Shown in pieces: positions 9,973 to 20,599 of a stretch of DNA of 64,000 nt. How positions within the stretch are numbered: position 1 is the first letter of the stretch; every line of letters begins with the position of its first letter. A model generated the notes under the pieces. That model was given only the letters and a program-made list of their open reading frames with translations, made no database searches and was not told where the DNA came from. The stretch is from Lunularia cruciata. Its lineage: Eukaryota > Streptophyta > Marchantiopsida > Lunulariales > Lunulariaceae. Both the position numbers and the translations under genes were made by a program. The DNA is taken from the NCBI GenBank assembly GCA_948567375.1, contig OX419758.1, positions 35,283,001 through 35,347,000 on the forward strand, in the 5' to 3' direction.

Positions 9973-10664
9973 TATGAGCCGGCTTGTCTCTCACTCAAGA
10001 TGAACCTCTGATGGCTATTATGGTAGCGCACCATGGACTAAGAATGCAAAGAACCCCAACTCCATCATACTCCTCCAAGGCTAACACTCCAAGACTCAAG
10101 ATATTGTTCACTAGAAGAACTCAATGAGAGAGAGATAGTTGCAAATGAAAGGATGATGAGTACCTCTTCACCCCTTGTTTATATACTTGTGAACTAATTA
10201 TGCACTAAAGTTACTATTTACTATAGGAACTCAAGTTACTAGGCTAAAAGTCAAGTAAAGTCAACAAGTGTAAAGGAATATCCATCCACATGGGCATATT
10301 CCACTAAGCATGTGATCTTATCTTGACCCAACCACTAAGTCAAGGATTCCTTCACATGGGCTATCCTTGGACTATAGAAGAATTCAAAACAAAAAGGCTT
10401 GCGGGCCTAAGAGTTCTCAACTCTTTCCTCAAAGCCCAACACCTAGGAATAATACCAAGTCAACACACTAGAATCCAAAATAGTGGTGCTCATCTTTCCC
10501 AATTCCTCTAAAGTACGGTCCCCTCTATCTTAGCTATGACTAACTTTAGCTAATCATGACTAATGTAGAACCATCCTTTATCTTTATATAAATAATATAT
10601 CTCAAGTACTTGTAATACCAAGCTAAATATCAAAATATCACACACATGCACAAATGGGTGTTAC
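9973..10664 (-). repeat. Solo LTR of T1 family, inverted
   Basis: 692 bp reading, on the minus strand, from GTAACACCCATTTGTGCATG to GGCTCATA; clearly homologous to the T1 LTRs but with substitutions and small indels. Flanked by GGAAC (9968-9972) and GGGAC (10665-10669), a 5-bp duplication with one mismatch. No internal region is present, so it arose by LTR-LTR recombination. It sits in the chromodomain codons of C4 copy A. Confidence 0.88.
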
Positions 10665-10761
10665 GGGACCTCTTTCTCATCTCCAAAATGCACAATTGGC
10701 CATCTAGGAGTTTGAAGCTTCATTGGCAACGAGGACGTCACCAACTAGCAATGGGGGAATA
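10665..10761 (+). pseudogene. C4 copy A: chromodomain end and polypurine tract
   Basis: Resumes the C4 3' end: the region encoding the SHLQNAQM-type helix of the chromodomain in the other copy, a GACGTCACC spacer and the polypurine tract GCAATGGGGGAATA (about 10748-10761), immediately before TGTAGCAATATGG, the start of the C4 3' LTR. Confidence 0.8.
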
Positions 10762-10945
10762 TGTAGCAATATGGAGTTTAGCAACAAAGTTAGTCAAGGT
10801 TAACAAAGTGGTGAATAGGCCAAATTACCCTAGAATATTCTAGAAGTATCTAGGAAGCTTCTCGGGAAGCTTCCTACTAGCTTAGCTTGCATCCCAAGTA
10901 GGTAGTTTCTAAAACTAAGCTTCTAGAGGCTTCCAAGCTTGCATG
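10762..10945 (+). repeat. C4 copy A 3' LTR, first part
   Basis: Starts TGTAGCAATATGGAG and matches the start of the C4 LTR on the minus strand at 61331. Contains GAA/TTC-rich palindromes, including GAATATTCTAGAA at 10833-10845, a complete three-unit heat-shock element. Interrupted at 10945 by the UW composite; the LTR resumes at 17955. Confidence 0.85.
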
Positions 10946-11879
10946 TTGTGGTACCTATATTTTTGTTTATTTTAAGTTTTAAAGAAGAAGTGCATTGGTA
11001 AAGTAGAAGGAGGGCTAAATAGGGAAGAAATGAGAAGAATTGTGTGTTTGGCATAAACTCAAAGTTGACCTCAGGGTAAAGTCCAAAGGACTCGGATTAA
11101 AAAGATAAAATATAAAGATGAGGACTTTGTATCGAGTAGTGCAACTTGATCCAAAGATCCAGTAACAAACTTCTTTAGGATCTGCCAATCAAGAAAGTAC
11201 ACGGGAAGAAAGTGACTACCTCAGGACCAAGATGTTCTTGAAAGTGACAAGAAACAAATTCATAGAATCAGTGAGTGACACGGAGCAATGACTAAAGAAT
11301 GACCAATTAGCAAAGGACTATAAAAGTGAGATTTTCACAAGGAAGCATTGCAATGTCTAGACACTATCTTGTTCCTATTCAGAGTTGACCCAAGGGAATG
11401 CAAATTTTGAATATGCAAGAGGAATGGGTTAGAATCTAGAGTACAATATTTCATAAGTAGAGAGTGAGGAGCACACCATGGCCCCAAAAGTGAGTAAGCA
11501 TGTGCCATGAGGAGTCTTGCAATGCATAGATTGGATGTAGTGGCAAGAATCAAGGTCTGATCAAGACTTTATATGACCTTTTTGGCCTGGAACTAGAATT
11601 TTAGCTTCTTAGGTTTCATGGTAGAGATTGCCACGAGTGACTGCAAGGATGGGCCAAAGCACAAAGGGAAGAGAGGAAATCCAGCTCAATGGATTGATTT
11701 AGATTGGAGATTAGTCCTAAGAAGAGAAGCATGAGAGGTAGGAGGTATCACCTTCTATCAGCAGTGTGATGCGTCGGAAGAAACTGTTAAGGTTAGGAAT
11801 TCTTTTAATTCTTTTAACACTAAGAATGGGTATAAGGTGGATAGTTATAGAGACCCAATGCAAAGAGAGATTGTGAGCA

Positions 11880-13320
11880 TGATGATGGTGATATTCAAGC
11901 TAGAGTGAACCACCTATGTCACGATGTAGTAGGCAATATTCTTCTACCAGATGTTTGTAGGAGAAGTGGTGGATTGGGCAAAGTGTCTGCACCAATGGGT
12001 GGGCTAGATGATTACGGGTTGGAGAATGGATATACAACCACACTACTTTGTATCCTTTGCAACTTACTTCTACTTTGGGTTGAATCTGCTGACTTTGGAG
12101 GAGAGAAGTAGAATGCAGTCCCACTTTCATCCGGATTTGCACAAGGAAGCGGATGCGGATGAACGATATTACATGGAGTAGGTTCACAAAGGAGATGAGT
12201 ATTACATGAAGAGTGGGAAGGAGAGGATAGTAGCTATAGACATCCCCATGCCCCAAAAGTGAAGTAGACCCAAAGGACAAATTGCATTAGTACAACTACA
12301 AACGATACAAAAGGCTAATCCAAAACCAGTGTTGGTGAAGGTAAAGGAATCTACTCCGGAGGAAGAATCAAAAGGAGAAATTGAATCAAAGGGAGAAGCC
12401 TCAAGAAGAGAAGAAAAGTTCACACTACGGAATGAGGAATCAAGCAATGGTAGTGAAGGAGAATCTTAAGTTCAGCAATTGAGGAGGAGAGTTGTGGAAT
12501 TAGAGAAGCCAAGTTCAGAGATGTCCACAATCAATGGGAGCGTGAGAAGTAAGAAGAAGGTGTCTTGGTATGTCCAAGAGGTGCCACAAGAAAGAGAAGC
12601 ACTCAAGTCATTGTCGTTGGACCAAATAAGGTTACCACCAAGACGGAGGAGAGCTTGGATGAAGATACTTTAAAGATACAAAGATTGCGTCTTTGGGGTA
12701 AGGCGCCAGTTGAGGAGTTACCTGCCAAGGCAAAGATAGCAAAGATGGCAAAGATAACAACAAGAAGTATAATAGAGAGTATCTATCAAAGGTAATGTAT
12801 CCACTGTTGGTGTTTCTACAGCAAAAGAAGGCAGAGATGGCGAGTGCTAACCTGGATGTGAAGGATGAATTAGTGGTCGTGATGAAGTGGAGTGCGGAGA
12901 CCTTATTGTTGAGAAGCAAGCTAACAAGAGTAGAAATGGAAGCCAAAGAACTTTGGGTGGAGGAAATTCTTTGGGGTGAAAACTTAGAAGCAATGAGGGA
13001 AGACTTGGTGAAATGTAGAGAGGAAGTAAAGGAGAAGATAGCATTGATTGAAGTGCCAAAGAGTGAAATTTTTGATGCAAGAGTGGAGATGATACAACAC
13101 TACTGCACTCAGTGTAGTGATGGAGCAAGAGTTGGAGAGTATGAAGAAGAAAGCTACAAATAAGGAGCAAGCCTGGCATCAGGAGTTGATAGAGCATAGT
13201 CAGAAGGAAGAACAATTGTGGGGATTGTTGAGAGGAGCGGAAGATCAACTTGTGTTGAATAAACAAGAGAAGGAAGCAATGAAAGTGAATTCAAGGACGA
13301 TTTGATGATGTATTGCAATG
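11880..13320 (+). pseudogene. UW protein, copy A (N-terminal domain plus coiled coil), decayed
   Basis: Broken + strand frames that match the two other UW copies. The N-terminal part reads AIFFYQMF and FVSFATYFYFGLNL-like segments (about 11880-12110), then a charged linker, then long Glu/Lys/Leu-rich coiled coil (about 12795-13300, for example MMEQELESMKKKATNKEQAW). Several stops and frameshifts. I do not recognise the family. It is not a standard Gag (no CCHC), RT or transposase; a structural or DNA-binding role is a guess from the coiled coil and the basic N-terminal stretches. Confidence 0.5.
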
Positions 13321-14335
13321 AGCTGGAGGAGGAGAGAAAGAAAAAGAAAGTAGAGCCAATTGTGGGATTGAATGCAGGGGTAAAAAATACTGAGGGCATT
13401 GCTTAGTACTGAAGTTGAAGGAAAGTTAGAAGGAGCAAGACTGCACAAGTTGAAGTTGTTGGTGCAAGAGATGAGGAAGAGGAAGATGAAGGACACGGAG
13501 TTGAATAATCTGTTGATTCATCTATGAGATCATGTAGATAGGAAGATGTTAGAGATAGGATACAATGTCTATCTCAGATTAGATCTCATTAGATCGGACT
13601 TGGATAAACTTTGTAGTGAGATAAAATTAGAGAAAAGTCTGAAGTAGTAGAAGTAGGAGTGCAGGTGTCTTTGGATCAATTACCTAAGATATTAGAGAAG
13701 ATTGGGTTTGAAGATAAAGAGTTAGAAAGGTTACCCATAGTGAAATTGTAGTTTAGAGTGAAGAAGTAGTAGAAATAGTGGAGGATGTAGTAGAATTAGG
13801 TGGAAGCCAAAGAAGGAGAAGTGATAGGAGGATCATTGAGGTTGACATTGGATTGGATTAGAAAAATATTTGAGATATGAAGAGGCAGATATGAAGAGGT
13901 GCATTGTCATTTGGGATCTGTAGGTTGGTAAAGTTGTTGTAGACCGGTATAGTTGTTAGTAATTATCATTTGCTCTACTGTTTAAAGGAGGCATTCACAG
14001 TCATATGTTGTTCAGTTTTCATATTCTTGAGAATAGATAAAGCAAAGTGTTGATCTTACTGCTCATTGCTTGAGCTTAATTCTGAGTATCAATCTTGTGA
14101 TTGTGTTTGTGAGTGTGTGGAGAAATTCAAAGTGCAAGTCAGTGTGCTTGTTGGATGGTGGATTCCGTAGCTTGATCTTCATTCTATGTGTTTGATCCTA
14201 AATGTAGTGCAATTGAAGCAATACTTTGATTGATCTGAGAGCAATTGTAATGTTGGTAGTATTCTACATGTATGAATGTAACATAGGGTTGATGTGAAAA
14301 AAATTTTATTGAGGAAGTTGTGATTTCAGTGGAGG
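13321..14335 (+). other. UW copy A 3' part, non-coding
   Basis: Continues the coiled-coil reading for some 500 bp with stops, then becomes AT-rich non-coding DNA. About 13890-14335 is the inverted complement of about 14654-15120. Ends in AGTGGAGG (14328-14335), a purine tract directly against the TGTGACAAC start of W, as a polypurine tract would be. Confidence 0.5.
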
Positions 14336-14653
14336 TGTGACAACTCGGAAAATATCACTTTTGCGGTAATTGGATAAGTAAATTTTGTTCCTGTAGAGAT
14401 ATTATTCAGAATTGGTCAAATACAAAGCACTTGTCACCAATGTGGTTCTTCTTAAGTCCTTTAGTCTCTCTGGTAGAAACCACACCCAGAAGAGAGTAAC
14501 AAGCGTGCATCTTGACAACTTGTCACAAATTCACACCCTCATCATCACAACATAGTAAATTCTGTCCAAACAAACCTTGATTGTGATGATTCAGATTCTC
14601 CTAAAGACACCACTTCATTACAAAACGACTTCACCTCAAAATTGTGTTCCACC
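14336..14653 (+). repeat. W terminal repeat, direct copy
   Basis: TGTGACAACTCGG... through about 318 bp to TGTGTTCCACC. Matches W at 17632-17954 and 60208-60529, both in the opposite orientation. TG...CA-type ends suit an LTR; the inverted arrangement suits a terminal inverted repeat. Confidence 0.75.
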
Positions 14654-15291
14654 CCTCCACTAAAGGCACAACTTCCTCAATCAAAATTGCTTCACATCAA
14701 CTTTGAGTAGCACTCACAAATGCAAAATACTACCAACACTACAGTTCCTCTCAGATCTACCAAGGCATTGCTCCAATTGCACTTCACTTAGGATCAAACA
14801 CACAGAATGAAGATCAAGACTATGGAATCCAACATCCAACATCCAACAAGCCAACTAATTTGCACTCTGAAATTCTTCCAACATTCACAATTACAAACAC
14901 AGAGTTGACACTCAAAATTAAGCTCAAGCAACGAGCATTGAAATCAACACTTTGCTTTATGTATCTTTAGAAATTTGGAATATTGAACAACATAACATTG
15001 TGAAATCTCCCTTTAAATAGTAAAGCAATTGACACTTATTAACAACTATACCGTTCTATAACAACTCTTCTAACTTGTAGATCCAAAATGACAATGCACC
15101 TCTTCATATCTGCCTCTTCAAATCTCAAAATGGTTTCTACTCCGATCAGATGTCAACCTCTTCTTTGGCTTCCAAACCCAATGATTTTCCTATTACTTCT
15201 CCATCTTTGGGTATATCTTCAACTACCAAATCCTTCATTATTTCTACTACTTCTTCACTCTGAACTACAATTATACTAGTGGGTACCTTAT

Positions 15292-17669
15292 CTAACTCTT
15301 TATCTTCCAACCTACTCTTTCTAATGTCTCAAATAACAACTCCAAAGACATCTGCATTCCTACTTCTCTTACTTTGGACTTCTGATCTTTGTGCACACTA
15401 CTCCTAATTCTCCCTAATTCTAAGTTCACTAAATCTAATCTGAGATTGACATTGTCTCCTACTTCCAACATCTTTCTATCTACTCTCTCCCTTAAACAAA
15501 TCAGAAGAGTGTTCATATTGACATCTTTTGCTCTTCTCTTCCAAGTTTCCTGCACAAGCAACTTCAATTTGTGTAGTCTCGCTTCTTCCAATCTTCCTTT
15601 AGCCTCGATGCTTAGCATTGCTTGCAGCCTTCCAACAACTTCTCCTAGTGATTCTGATGTGTATCCTTGAGATCACTCTGCCTCTAACTCTTCCCAATAC
15701 ATCTTCAACTTGTCTTCATACTCAGCAGCATCTTCTTCTCCTTCACATACTGAGAACTATGTAACTCCATACTTCTTACCAACTCTCTCAATCTTTCTTC
15801 TTCTTGACGTTGGATCAACAGCTCTCTCTACCATGCTTGATCTTTCCTTGCTGGACTCTTCTCTAGGCCTTTTAACTCTTGCTCTATCATTGCTACTATC
15901 ACCTTCACATTTATACTTTTGATGTGTGCTTCACTGACTTCCCTCTTCATCTTTGTTAGCAACATCATCTGCTCCTTCAACACTTTGGCTTGACGATGCA
16001 TCTCTCTTCTCCTTGACTCAAAACTCTCTTGCAACTTCTTGAAAGTCTTCTTCTTCAAGACTGTATCCACTCGAAGCTCCTCAACTTCTTCTTCTCTTTG
16101 AGCTACACGTTCTCGCAATCCCTTCACTTCATCTATCAAAGACTTCACCATTTGCAACTCATTCTTCACCTTCCTTTGATCTTGCGGGATTACCTTCTGT
16201 TGTGCTTTTAACAGCTCCAACAATGGAGTTATGATATGCGTTAAGTACTGTAATCCTCCAAAGTTCTCTTTGTCTTCCATCCCATCTTTGTACTTTGTCT
16301 ATTCTGCCGGCTTCTTCTCCCAAAGTCTTGATCTTTGTACTTTCAGTGATATTGTGTCCGAGCTTCCTTTTTCCTTACCAGCTGAAGTCGGTCCTACAAG
16401 GTCTTCCTTCTTTCACTCGGTCACACCATACATCGCTTCTTCTCCTTGGTCAGCAAATTTAACCCAAAGTAGAAATGTGTTGCGATCGGTGCAAAATAAT
16501 GTGGAGGCAAATTAGTTCTCCAATTGACAACCATCTGCCTTGTTTGCTGGTGGAAGCACTTTGCTCAGTTCACCTTCACTCTTGCAAACAATTGGTGAAA
16601 GAAGATGGCCTGATGCATATTTACATATGTTGTTTGTTCAGGTTTGAACATAGCCATTATTGCTATGATGATGCTTTGTTTAATCGGGTCCCAATAGGAC
16701 TCCACTTTGTAGCCATTAGTTGTACACGGAATGAAGAATGAATTGCAAATTTCCGTAGTCTCCTCTGTAGCATCACACTTCCAATAGAAGGTGATCCCAG
16801 TTGCCTCTCCTGCTTCCTTCTCCAATACTAATCTCCAATCCGACTCAATTGATCAAGCCAGATTTCCTCTCTTCCCGTTGACTTCAAGGCCTTCCTCACA
16901 ATTATTGGCAGCTATCTCTGCTATGATTCCTCGGAAACTAAAATTCCAATTCTAGGCTACAAATGTAATACAAAGTCTATTCAAGACTTTAATCCTTGCT
17001 ATGACATCTAATCTCCAAATTGCAAAGCTCCTTACTATGAGTACGTTCTTGACCTTCTTTGCCATGATTTGATCTCTTGTTCTTTGGCACTAGAAAACTA
17101 TTCCCTCTCTTGGACATGACACTCTAACCCCTTCTGGACTTTGGAAAATTTCACTCTCAATCGGCTTCTTGACATGCATTATTGCAAGATGACTACTCAG
17201 ATGAATAGGATATCTACTTGACATATTCAATTTCCCCCTGCATAGTGGCAATTTTATATTACCCCAAAGTGCAGTTATTCTTCAGTCACTTTCAAAAGCA
17301 ACTCTCCCTTCTTCTGCATGTTGATTTCTTGTCACTATCAAGGCATGCTTCTCCTGCCTTTGCCATTTCTTGAAGTGTACTTTCTTGCTACATAGAAAGG
17401 TTTTTAGACCATCTTCATATTGGCCTTCATGTTTTGGTCCGAAGACGAGTACTTCTTTGGACATGTCTTTTTGTACCCCCCATCCGAGTACTTCTACTTT
17501 CTGACCCAAAGTTTATTTCTTTGGGTTTACTCCAAAGACACATTGTGCATTCTTTCCTACTAACTAATTTGGCTTTCTTACTAACTTTTTCTTCAAAAAC
17601 TCTAACAAAACAAAAAATGTGGGTACCACAAGAGAGGTGGAATGCAATTCTGAGGTGAAGTTGTTTCAC
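15292..17669 (-). pseudogene. UW protein, copy B (inverted), decayed but with long open stretches
   Basis: Minus-strand frames 17669-17282, 16825-16565, 16280-15828 and 15618-15292 together cover most of the UW protein. They show a basic N-terminal tract (RSTRLRTK near 17430), the conserved FKPEQTTYV and AIFFHQLFARV segment (about 16565-16660) and a 150-residue coiled coil (15828-16280) followed by another (15292-15618). FKP-x-QTTYV recurs in copy C at about 57680. The three copies share order and domains, so this was a real protein of several hundred residues. No recognised family. Confidence 0.55.
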
Positions 17670-17954
17670 AATGAAGTAGCCATTTTTGGGAGAGATTGAA
17701 TCATCACAATCAAGTTTGTTTGGACAGAATTGAAAGGTTTGTGATTGTGGGTGAAAAATTGTTATGAAAAGACTATGTTTTAGTGTTTTTTACTCTCTTT
17801 TGGGTGTGATTTCTACCTAAGAGATTAAATATGCAACCAAGAAGAATTGATTAGGTTCTTTGCTTTGTATTTGAACATTTCTGAACTGTATCTTTGCAAG
17901 AATGAAATTTACTTACCTAATTACCGCACAAGTGATATTTGTCGGGTTGTCACA
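17632..17954 (-). repeat. W terminal repeat, inverted copy
   Basis: On the minus strand starts TGTGACAACCCGAC and runs 323 bp to CCACCTCTC, directly followed by TTGTGGTACC. The same TTGTGGTACC opens the left end of the composite at 10946, without a W before it. Confidence 0.75.
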
Positions 17955-18202
17955 CATGCCAAGTAGGCAGGTTCAAGAAGGAAGAGAAGCTTCCCCGTTA
18001 ACTTGGCTTGCACTCCAAGAAAGCGGCTCAAGGAAGCTTCTTGAGAAGCTTCTCAAGGGCCTTGTATGCTCCCTATAAATTCAAGAGCCAAAGCCCATGC
18101 TAGACATTCAAAATTTCCCTCAGTCAAGTGTCCCAATGTGATCTTCCATTCTCTTATTTCTCTCCTCGGTCTTGGTCTTGTTCTTGGTCTTGGTCTTTTA
18201 TA
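17955..18202 (+). repeat. C4 copy A 3' LTR, second part, with TATA box
   Basis: Resumes the C4 LTR after the UW insertion (CATGCCAAGTAGG). Contains two GAAGCTTC palindromes, then TATAAAT at 18074-18080, then the transcribed part to GGTCTTTTATA. Collinear with 60921-61180 on minus. At 18203 the sequence changes abruptly to minus-strand T1 gag, so C4 copy A inserted into that T1 copy. Confidence 0.85.
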
Positions 18203-18362
18203 CCATATAAGATCTGCATCCTCAAAGAAATCTAATAGTAATGAGACTCACTCATTCTTCCTCCTCTCATTGTTTCCTATGGAAGCTCTTTTAAAGTCCC
18301 TCACAAAGACCTCCACATCTTCTTCATCCTTGCCAAAGAAAACCAAAAGTTTCCTCATCTTA
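18203..18362 (-). pseudogene. T1 copy 2: N-terminus of gag
   Basis: Minus-strand homologue of the first 50-odd codons of T1 gag (reads EALLKSLTK-type antisense on +; on minus the KDGEDVEAFVRDF-like start). Cut at 18203 by the end of C4 copy A; the rest of this gag-pol must lie left of the window. Confidence 0.85.
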
Positions 18363-18424
18363 GCCCCTCACTATCTTTCTCTTTTCTCTCAATTTTTTGT
18401 CTTTTCTTTTCTCTCACTTTATAA

Positions 18425-18589
18425 CTAATAGAGTTTTTACATGACTAATACCATTTGAGAGTAATCTACCCTAGGGAGCACAAAAGTTTCAGGTTGCTCC
18501 AACATTGTTACAGAAAGATCAAATCCTAGAGTGCATATAAATTGAACCCTCATGGATAGTTTATCCATAAGCTGAAAGATTATCTCCAT
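18425..18589 (-). pseudogene. T1 copy 2: small ORF B, one late stop
   Basis: Same 165-nt length as ORF B of the young T1, no indels. Reads MEIIFQLMDKLSMRV, then TLGFD, LPRVDYSQMVLVM, with a stop replacing the tyrosine of the final YILY. Lies between the CCHC ORF (18641-19188) and gag (18362), the same order as in the young element. Confidence 0.75.
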
Positions 18590-18640
18590 CATTAATCTTG
18601 AGAACTAGCTAATGAAGGTGGTAGTTTTTCTATAGCTATA

Positions 18641-19188
18641 CTAAGACTCTCCAAGATCCTTCACCAAAGTCTCCAAAAGTGTTATTACTCTACTACATTC
18701 ATATCCTTTTGAAAGTCCTTCCACTCCACAAACCTCACACAACTCTTTGATCTTAGATCTCTTCCCTCCCAATCCTGGTGAAGAAGGTCTAACATGCAAT
18801 CCCAAGTCAAGTAAGTCTCTCCTTTCCCTCAATTTTTTTCTCTCAAAGGTCAATGGACATGAACTTGCCTTATGTCCCTTCTCTCCAAAAGCACTTTGAA
18901 TCACTTTTTCCTCCAAGTAGTGCATGTTTTTGGGTACTCTTAATAGTCTCTTCAAATTCTATTCTAAACTCTCTTTTCCTCAAATGTATCCCCATAATCA
19001 CCTCAAATCCTTAGGGAACCTTGCATAGCCTCAACTTCCACTCTTGGTGACTCTTTATGTTCCCAAGATGAGTCTAAACACTCCAATATGCTTTTGGTTT
19101 CTCTCATACTCCTCAAGCATGAGATCTCAACTCTCCAAAATTGACCCCTCTTCACAATGTCACTAAATTCTCTCAATTGGTATGTCAC
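18641..19188 (-). pseudogene. T1 copy 2: CCHC upstream ORF, frameshifted
   Basis: Homologue of 2802-3436. The upstream frame (19188-19003) ends with SILECLDSS. The downstream frame (18955-18641) keeps GEKGHKASSCPL, CEVCGVEGLSKGYEC and LETLVKDLGES. The first zinc-knuckle Cys pair is damaged here. The T run at the frame change is one base shorter than in the young element. Confidence 0.7.
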
Positions 19189-19189
19189 A

Positions 19190-19558
19190 ATCCTCTAAAA
19201 TTTTTGACACTTGATCAAAACCCCAAGTTCTCCTTCCTTTGAACATTTTATATCTTTTCATCAAGCCATTTTGGCCTAAGGCTCTTTCTATCCAGCATAT
19301 ATATTCTAGATTTGGTCCAAAAACCATCCTCTACTTTAAAAGCTCATAACTTCTTGTGCAAGAAAGATCTCTCTCTAATTCTGGGGCCAAAAGGTAGAAT
19401 ACTATGCACTAAATGATTTTGAAAAGTTTCAAAACAATCCAATGAAAAATGAAAAAATGTCAAACTCTATACAAAATTCCAGAGAACATGCACATTGCAG
19501 GAACAATTTACCCTATCACCTTCCAAAAATTCTAGCTCAATGTGTATAGTAGTTTTAA
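19190..19558 (-). other. T1 copy 2 leader, distal block
   Basis: Homologous to about 2460-2800 of the young T1 in reverse. The insertion of C2 copy B at 19558/31100 separates it from the proximal leader. No gene seen. Confidence 0.7.
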
Positions 19559-20281
19559 TGTTCCGAGGATAGTAGATAAACACAAAAGAGAAGACAAAAG
19601 TTCCAAATTCAATCTCAAATGCTCTAAAGGAGCACCTTGTCTTCATTATATAATAAAGTAGAGACACTCAACAAAAGCATAACCCTTGGATTAGATACAT
19701 GGATTTATGACATGTCATTGATCTCCACACTCAGATTAGATGCATGCATGGGTGACATGTTCAATTTGGTCCTATTTGGTTGGTTGACCAAAGGGAATCT
19801 TTAGAGAATCTTCTTGTAGGAATCTCTAAATTGTATGGATGAGGTACCATTGGAAAGCTCTTGATGAGACAAACAAGAGGAGAGGGAGGGGCTGCCTTTT
19901 CTTCATTGGGGCAAGACTTTGCATATTTTTTAGGCCTAATTTGTCTGTTTAGGCCCCCAAAATTACCTCAAGATTTCAAGCATATTTTGATTTTTGCCCT
20001 ATTAGTAGAAGTAAACTTTTGGAAATACCTCTTCCTGATCTATTTAGTCCATCATGTATAACATCCTTCCAAATATTATCTAACCAAGTTTCACCTCTAG
20101 ATCCTATGTCTATCTATTGATTCTAAGGTTTTCAAGTTTATTCCGTTTTCTCCCTATTAGTAGATATACTCTTTTGTTGATATCTCTATCTGATCTATTT
20201 ATTCCATCATGTATAACATCCTTCTAGATGTTACTAAACCAAATTTCCCCTCTAGATCCCATATCTAGCTATTGGTATTAC
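19559..20281 (-). repeat. 3' LTR of C2 copy B
   Basis: On minus starts TGTAATACCAATAGCTAG at 20281, preceded by the purine tract AAAAAGAGGGAG, and ends near CCTCGGAACA. Homologous to 41403-42141 with a TATA-like TATATAATAAAG (about 19645-19657, minus). Confidence 0.85.
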
Positions 20282-20295
20282 AAATCTCCCTCTTT

Positions 20296-20570
20296 TTAAG
20301 ATGCAATATCCTTGTAACAAAGTTGTTGCTCAAAAGATTGCACCAACATTGGTGCATGTGTCAAGTTGGCAACTGGCTCCCAAGTTGCCTCATATAGAGT
20401 GTAACCTTTCCAATGTACAAGATAGTCCATCCACATATGGCAAGTACCATAGATGTGTTTTTGGAGAATATGTTCCACTTTGTATTCCTCCGTGTCATCA
20501 ATGAGTGTTGGACAAGGTCAAATTTCTTGTATGGAATGGCAACGGCCCAATCAAGGGGCATATTTACATC
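20296..20570 (-). pseudogene. C2 copy B: chromodomain
   Basis: Minus-strand frame reads MDYLVHWKGYTLYEATWEP and SFEQQL, the aromatic cage and C-terminal helix of a chromodomain, which in chromoviruses steers integration to marked chromatin. The upstream portion (20561-20361) is in another frame. Ends 15 bp before the purine tract. Confidence 0.8.
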
Positions 20571-20599
20571 ATTGTGTTGTGGTTTATGCAGCTCGTAAG

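Larger units (their letters stand above)
10946..17954. mobile_element. UW composite: two inverted copies of an unclassified element
   Basis: A 7.0-kb block inside the C4 LTR, flanked by CATG on both sides (10942-10945 and 17955-17958). Read on + it is U (10946-14335), W (14336-14653), inverted U (about 14654-17631), inverted W (17632-17954). W is about 320 bp, begins TGTGACAAC and in reverse ends GTTGTCACA. The right copy thus has W in inverted orientation at both ends. The third copy at 57156-60529 shows the same U followed by reversed W, so this order is not a local accident. U encodes a coiled-coil protein and no RT, integrase or transposase that I can recognise. Either a non-autonomous LTR element with rearranged ends or a DNA transposon with long terminal inverted repeats; undecided. 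Confidence 0.7.
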
